Under the pieces are notes generated by a model. It was not told the origin of the DNA and did not search any database. It saw nothing but the letters and a program-made list of their open reading frames with translations. A stretch of 9,864 nucleotides of DNA, taken from contig PAUH01000006.1 in the NCBI GenBank assembly GCA_002712645.1, positions 22,404-32,267 of the forward strand, written 5' to 3'. Position numbers and translations under genes: made by a program. This DNA is from Methanobacteriota archaeon. GTDB lineage: Archaea > Thermoplasmatota > Poseidoniia > Poseidoniales > Thalassarchaeaceae. Below are positions 6,110-9,864 of this stretch, piece by piece (positions within the stretch are counted from its first letter, which is position 1; each line of letters begins with the position of its first letter).

Positions 6110-9100
6110 TCACGGCACGGATCGGTCATCATACCTGATGGGGGAGCCGGAATTCCCTCTGATGCCATCGAGCAAATCGTCGGCAATCTCAAAACGATCA
6201 TTCAGCCAGTCTCCATCGGTATCCCAATTCGTCGGATCTGTTCCATCGGCTATTGAATCGCCATCGAAATCTAACAGCCACCAACCGTACGAATACTCTC
6301 CAAGGCCTATATTGGGGAGATGGAATTCATCCCCTGCAAAACGGTTGTAGGAATCTGTCCAATTGCCGCTGAGTAGGACCTCGTCATTGCTGGTGTCTAT
6401 CTGAGTGTAGTCGGCATCGTTATCATCCACAATCAGTGCATACAGTCGATCGCTCATACTGATTCGGTTCATTCTGAAGTAGTTGGAAGACAGCGACGAT
6501 GTCTGGCCGCATAGACCGAGGACCACCTCCCTGAATTGCCACCCCTCTTCGACGGGATCGCCCCTACAGTCGAATAGGGGTGCAGATCGAACGAGTGCGG
6601 GCGAGGAGAGAGTGGCATTTACTATCCCAAAATATTCCTGGAAATTCGTATATGGCACGTATTGACAGACGCCTGTCCCGCAATCATAATCCCCATCACG
6701 ATCGGCATCGCCCCCTACATCCGATGCATCAGTCGCATCAAGAGTGAACCAAGTCCAGTTCAAGATAGGTCTCGAGATGGCGCCACCATTGATATTCACA
6801 GGTTTCCAGCTGTTGGATGATATCTGTTGCCAGACCACTTCAATCTGCATCAGGGAGGACCAGTTGTCATTCATCTCATTCCAACCCATATGATACTCAT
6901 AGTAATCAGGCAACATATCCCCATCAGTATCATTATCTAGAGCATTGGTGCCATACTTGAGTATCTCGCGACCATCAGAGAGGTTGTAATTTTGAAGGTA
7001 ATCAGAGACTGAGCCATCGATTCCGAATATGGGTTCCATCAATACGGAATCGGAGTCCGAATCGTTGGAAAGCGGGAGTGTGCCATTGCCGAATTCCATT
7101 GAGTTCGTGAATAGTAGTGGCGTGTTACCGAATCCGATTTGCTCAGAAAAGTTGGCGGATTGGAATACACGGTCAACCCATACACCTTGTTCTGCCGGGC
7201 TGTCGTCTGATGTTCGGTCGTACCAGCCATCAGAATCGGGATCATAAGCGCCATCTAGAGGATTTAGTGGGTTCAATGACCACCTGAGCTGCCCCTCAGG
7301 GAGAGGTAGCCAATGACCGAAAATAGAGTAGCAGTATTCCCATCCATCGGGAAGTCCGTCCATATCTGAATCGTCATGCGTCGGGTCACTTATGCCCAAC
7401 AGAGTGCGATTGAAGCTATCAGGATCGAAAGAGTTGATCAGCCCCATTCTTTCGAAGGATTCTTCAGACTTAGTTGCGAATATGTTGTACATCTCATCGA
7501 TGGAGCCATTTTCTGACAGACCAGCCTCATACTGGAGTGCGGCAATCGCATCGGAGCCATAGGAAACTGTACCAAGACCAGAAGGGATTGTATCTATGGC
7601 AAGGAGCTTGCCATACACTCTAGACTCGTATTCAGCAAGGTTATCGAATGACTCGGAGGGGGATATCAGACCGTCACCATTACAATCCCAAGAATCCCCG
7701 TCGGAATCCCTTTCGACATCCGTGGAGGTAAGTGGATTGATCGTCCATTCATTTGACTCCAAATCCCACTCTGTGAACCAATATTCGTAACCATCACTCA
7801 TCCCATCTCGATCTGTGTCTTCTTCGCTGGGGTCAGACACGCCCATTAGCGCTTCTAAGAGTGGCCGCATAAGACCGCTTGATTGCCACTCATTGAATTG
7901 GGAGATTGCAATATGCGCCCTACCTTGTTTCGTGAACAGGACCCTGTAAACTCGGTTCATGGACTCAAGTGCGTCTAATGTAGTCGCTTCCTCATGGAAT
8001 CTGGGTGCATCCGGAGGGGCGAGAGCGCCATTGGCAGGATTCGTATTGGTCAGATTAAGCTCTACAAGGTCGGTTAATCCGTCCCTATCTGAATCAAAAT
8101 ACCCGTCAGATGGCACAAGTGGATTTAGAGTCCATGTGTCAGCATCGTAATTCCATTTGGTGAATATCATCTCCACCCCGTCGAGTAGGCCGTCGCCATC
8201 GGTGTCCGGGTTATTGGGATCCGCCGTCAGAGGGCTCTCTTGATTGATTGCCCTAGCTGCTTCGCCGAAGGAAATTATGGAGTCGGCTGTTAGCCATGGA
8301 GTCGGTATCCAGTCGCCTCCATTGCTGAGGAGATAGAATTGTGGAGAGGTCACAAGGGAGTCGATCTCACTCATATTCCCGGGTATGCTGCTATACTCCT
8401 CCCAGTTGGTAAGCCCGTCACCGTCCGGATCACCGACGTCGTCATTCCCATTTACAGGATTAAGGGTCCAACGCTCATCGAAAACCGACCATCTTGCGTG
8501 GTATGCTTCCCACCCATCCGGCATCCCATCTGAGTCGGAGTCTGGCGAAACGGGATCAGAGGAACCAGTATCAAGTTCGGTTATGCCGGCCAGGAGGCTC
8601 GTAACTTCTGTACTTGCCAATTCTCCGAATGAGGCCTGTGGATCGCTAATCTGTTCTGAGGCGTTGAAAATCCAAGTATCGAATCCTTCGGGGATATCTG
8701 ATACAGATGTCCAAGACCCCCCGACGAGTATTTCTGATCTTAGATGATATTCGAGCCAATTCACGAATTGCTCTTCGAGAGCAAGTGTCCCATCCCCGTC
8801 GACGTCATATCCATCTCCATCTGGATTGCCGAGTGCGTCACTCCCATTGAGTGGGTTGATTCCGGCGTTGGCTAAATTCCAAGAACATGCATACCTAGCT
8901 TCCCAGCCGTCTGGAAGAGTGTCGCCGTCTGAATCTACCAGATTCGGATCCGTGGCGACCCATGATGCCGCGCTTTCGGCTGATTCGCCATGAGTCACCA
9001 GACCATTTTCCCTCACAGTCTCGAGCAGTACAGACCATCGATATTCACATCCATTGGTCAGGCCGTCGCCATCTGCATCTTCGTCCGCATCACTCGGATC

Positions 9101-9864
9101 TAATGGGTCTAGTGTCCATAGGTTTCCACCCGTATATGAATCGCCTATCCATCTCCGATTCTCAATCTCCCAGCCATCTGGCATCCCATCGCCGTCGGTA
9201 TCGGGATTAGACGGGTCGGTAGGGACGTCTGCACCACCGCCTGAGCCTGAGTTCAACCAGCCTGAGAGATGTACTTGCCTTGCAAGTATGCCATCAGACT
9301 CATCGCATATCTGCTCAGGGATTCCTGGGCCACCTGTTGAAAGATAGTGGCACTGGAAAGGGGTTGAGTCGTAGAACCACCCCCAATACTCTTGGCCGTC
9401 TGTCAGGCCATCCCCATCGCTATCCATGAGTCTCGGATCAGTTCCATTTGAGCCATTTTCAGATATCGAGATATAGCGATATTCGTCTAAATTGGTCCAA
9501 GGTGCCTGGAAACCGAATGGGCCTCCGACATCGAATCCATCGAGATCGGCATCTCTTGGCGCGTCGAAGGGGTTGGTCGGGTCCAATCCGTGATGGAACT
9601 CCCAGCCATCAGGCATACCGTCAAAATCGGAATCGATGGAGGTGGGGTCGATTGGGAGGATGTTCATGTAGCGTCCTGATTCGAGTCCTGCAGATATCCA
9701 CCTCTCGCCACCAGACATCCATGATGCTATATCGGAAATTGGGCCGTTCATCTTCACTGGGGGGTCAATCATCCCAAGCACTCCGCTGCCGTCTCCCTCC
9801 AACGCCCACATGCCTTCTCTTGATCCGACCAGCACCATCCCAGGGATCTGCTCTATGGACAGGA
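6110..9864 (-). CDS. Giant surface protein of TSP3-like calcium-loop repeats, N-terminus missing
   Basis: About 1250 residues are visible. The frame stays open to the right window edge, with about 8 codons before the first ATG at 9838, so the N-terminus and any signal peptide lie outside. The first 70 residues (MVLVGSREGMWALEGDG, then GGERWISAGLESGRY) look like the last blade of a beta-propeller. The rest is a string of modules. Loop A has the form D-S/T-D-x-D-G-M/L-P-D-G-W-E. An aromatic spacer follows, then W-T-L-N-P-L-x-x-S-D, then loop B (D-x-D-G-D-G-L-T-N-x-x-E-Y). Ten loop A copies can be placed between 9634 and 6188, with a variable insert between modules. These are bacterial/archaeal thrombospondin type-3-like repeats, which bind calcium and form rigid rods. 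About 16 N-glycosylation sequons and scattered Cys pairs fit an extracellular location. No C-terminal membrane helix or sorting signal is visible. The role is probably cell-surface structure or adhesion. Confidence 0.92.
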   Translation of the reverse strand, partial: LSIEQIPGMVLVGSREGMWALEGDGSGVLGMIDPPVKMNGPISDIASWMSGGERWISAGLESGRYMNILPIDPTSIDSDFDGMPDGWEFHHGLDPTNPFDAPRDADLDGFDVGGPFGFQAPWTNLDEYRYISISENGSNGTDPRLMDSDGDGLTDGQEYWGWFYDSTPFQCHYLSTGGPGIPEQICDESDGILARQVHLSGWLNSGSGGGADVPTDPSNPDTDGDGMPDGWEIENRRWIGDSYTGGNLWTLDPLDPSDADEDADGDGLTNGCEYRWSVLLETVRENGLVTHGESAESAASWVATDPNLVDSDGDTLPDGWEARYACSWNLANAGINPLNGSDALGNPDGDGYDVDGDGTLALEEQFVNWLEYHLRSEILVGGSWTSVSDIPEGFDTWIFNASEQISDPQASFGELASTEVTSLLAGITELDTGSSDPVSPDSDSDGMPDGWEAYHARWSVFDERWTLNPVNGNDDVGDPDGDGLTNWEEYSSIPGNMSEIDSLVTSPQFYLLSNGGDWIPTPWLTADSIISFGEAARAINQESPLTADPNNPDTDGDGLLDGVEMIFTKWNYDADTWTLNPLVPSDGYFDSDRDGLTDLVELNLTNTNPANGALAPPDAPRFHEEATTLDALESMNRVYRVLFTKQGRAHIAISQFNEWQSSGLMRPLLEALMGVSDPSEEDTDRDGMSDGYEYWFTEWDLESNEWTINPLTSTDVERDSDGDSWDCNGDGLISPSESFDNLAEYESRVYGKLLAIDTIPSGLGTVSYGSDAIAALQYEAGLSENGSIDEMYNIFATKSEESFERMGLINSFDPDSFNRTLLGISDPTHDDSDMDGLPDGWEYCYSIFGHWLPLPEGQLRWSLNPLNPLDGAYDPDSDGWYDRTSDDSPAEQGVWVDRVFQSANFSEQIGFGNTPLLFTNSMEFGNGTLPLSNDSDSDSVLMEPIFGIDGSVSDYLQNYNLSDGREILKYGTNALDNDTDGDMLPDYYEYHMGWNEMNDNWSSLMQIEVVWQQISSNSWKPVNINGGAISRPILNWTWFTLDATDASDVGGDADRDGDYDCGTGVCQYVPYTNFQEYFGIVNATLSSPALVRSAPLFDCRGDPVEEGWQFREVVLGLCGQTSSLSSNYFRMNRISMSDRLYALIVDDNDADYTQIDTSNDEVLLSGNWTDSYNRFAGDEFHLPNIGLGEYSYGWWLLDFDGDSIADGTDPTNWDTDGDWLNDRFEIADDLLDGIRGNSGSPIRYDDRSVP
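7652..7687 (-). other. EF-hand-type calcium loop inside the giant protein
   Basis: The encoded 12 residues DCNGDGLISPSE match the canonical EF-hand loop: Asp1, Asn3, Asp5, Gly6, Ile8 and Glu12. It directly extends a type B loop (DSDGDSWD) and leads into a helix-like segment ending NLAEYES. Calcium binding is inferred from the motif. Confidence 0.6.
8771..8806 (-). other. Second EF-hand-type calcium loop inside the giant protein
   Basis: The encoded 12 residues DVDGDGTLALEE fit the EF-hand loop at every key position: Asp1, Asp3, Asp5, Gly6, Leu8 and Glu12. Like the loop at 7652-7687, it follows a DxDGDG-aromatic-D element and leads into an N-x-x-EY helix (NWLEY). Confidence 0.6.

Larger units (their letters stand above)
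6188..9634 (-). repeat. Ten-copy array of TSP3-like loop A motifs within the giant gene
   Basis: The 12-codon loop A cores lie on the minus strand at 9599-9634, 9389-9424, 9167-9202, 8900-8935, 8507-8542, 8171-8206, 7784-7819, 7337-7372, 6896-6931 and 6188-6223. The conserved residues are Asp at positions 1, 3, 5 and 9, Gly or a substitute at 6 and 10, and Glu at 12. Some copies are close at the DNA level (9167-9202 and 8507-8542 share CATCCCATC and flanking bases), but most have diverged. This indicates old duplication rather than a recent tandem expansion. The copy spacing is 210, 222, 267, 393, 336, 387, 447, 441 and 708 nt from the N-terminal side onward. Confidence 0.85.

Noticed and set aside
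6096..6113. GTG start at 6113 for the helical protein
   Set aside because: It gives an attractive GTGA overlap with the upstream stop but no ribosome site precedes it, whereas the ATG at 6095 has GAGG 8 nt upstream.
8385..8747. Plus-strand 120-codon open frame inside the giant gene
   Set aside because: It is Ser/Pro-rich, as expected from the reverse complement of Asp/Gly-rich repeats, and has no ribosome binding site.
6188..9634. Repeated short sequences resembling a CRISPR-like or tandem DNA repeat array
   Set aside because: The copies are in frame, diverged at the DNA level, unevenly spaced, and encode a conserved calcium-loop motif. They are protein repeats, not a CRISPR array.
1..9864. 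A defence, mobile or biosynthetic gene system
   Set aside because: No nuclease, helicase, transposase, integrase, toxin-antitoxin pair or recognisable biosynthetic enzyme set is present. The genes are housekeeping and surface proteins.

Overview
The window looks like a compact archaeal chromosome segment. My best guess is a marine Thermoplasmatota lineage (Marine Group II/Poseidoniales-like), and this is inference. The supporting points are a UPF0201 (DUF54/COG1931) protein, a family known essentially from Archaea, and a bacterial-type DnaJ. There is also a membrane protein ending in a CxxC...CxxC zinc ribbon, and very large surface proteins built of PPC-like beta-sandwiches and thrombospondin type-3-like calcium loops. 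Rich use of ATA, AGA and AGG codons also fits. I see no rRNA, tRNA, CRISPR array, transposase or integrase.

Layout, left to right. (1) The 3' part of a plus-strand gene for a single-pass surface protein with PPC-like domains (1-1788). (2) A minus-strand pair: a zinc-ribbon membrane protein (3657-2989) followed 53 nt later by dnaJ (2935-1799). (3) A plus-strand UPF0201 gene (3739-4227). (4) A minus-strand gene fusing pyroglutamyl peptidase I to a MutT/NudG-like Nudix hydrolase (5235-4228). (5) A small plus-strand membrane protein (5291-5623, possibly starting at 5234). (6) A minus-strand pair: a giant calcium-loop repeat protein cut by the right window edge (9864-6110), followed closely by a 156-residue helical protein (6095-5625).

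Strands alternate, and the three convergent junctions have gaps of only 10, 0 and 1 nt. At one of them the two stop codons form the palindrome TGATCA. Intergenic space is limited to about 53 nt before dnaJ, 81 nt between the zinc-ribbon and UPF0201 genes, and at most 55 nt between the Pcp-Nudix gene and the small membrane gene. No gene-free stretch reaches 300 bases.

Functionally the window mixes cell-surface proteins at both ends with housekeeping functions in the middle: protein folding, a probable RNA-binding protein, and combined peptide trimming and nucleotide hydrolysis. I do not see a coherent defence or mobile system. The most unusual items are the Pcp-Nudix fusion, the graded spacing and embedded EF-hand-type loops of the giant repeat protein, and the tight, almost symmetric divergent start region around 5264.
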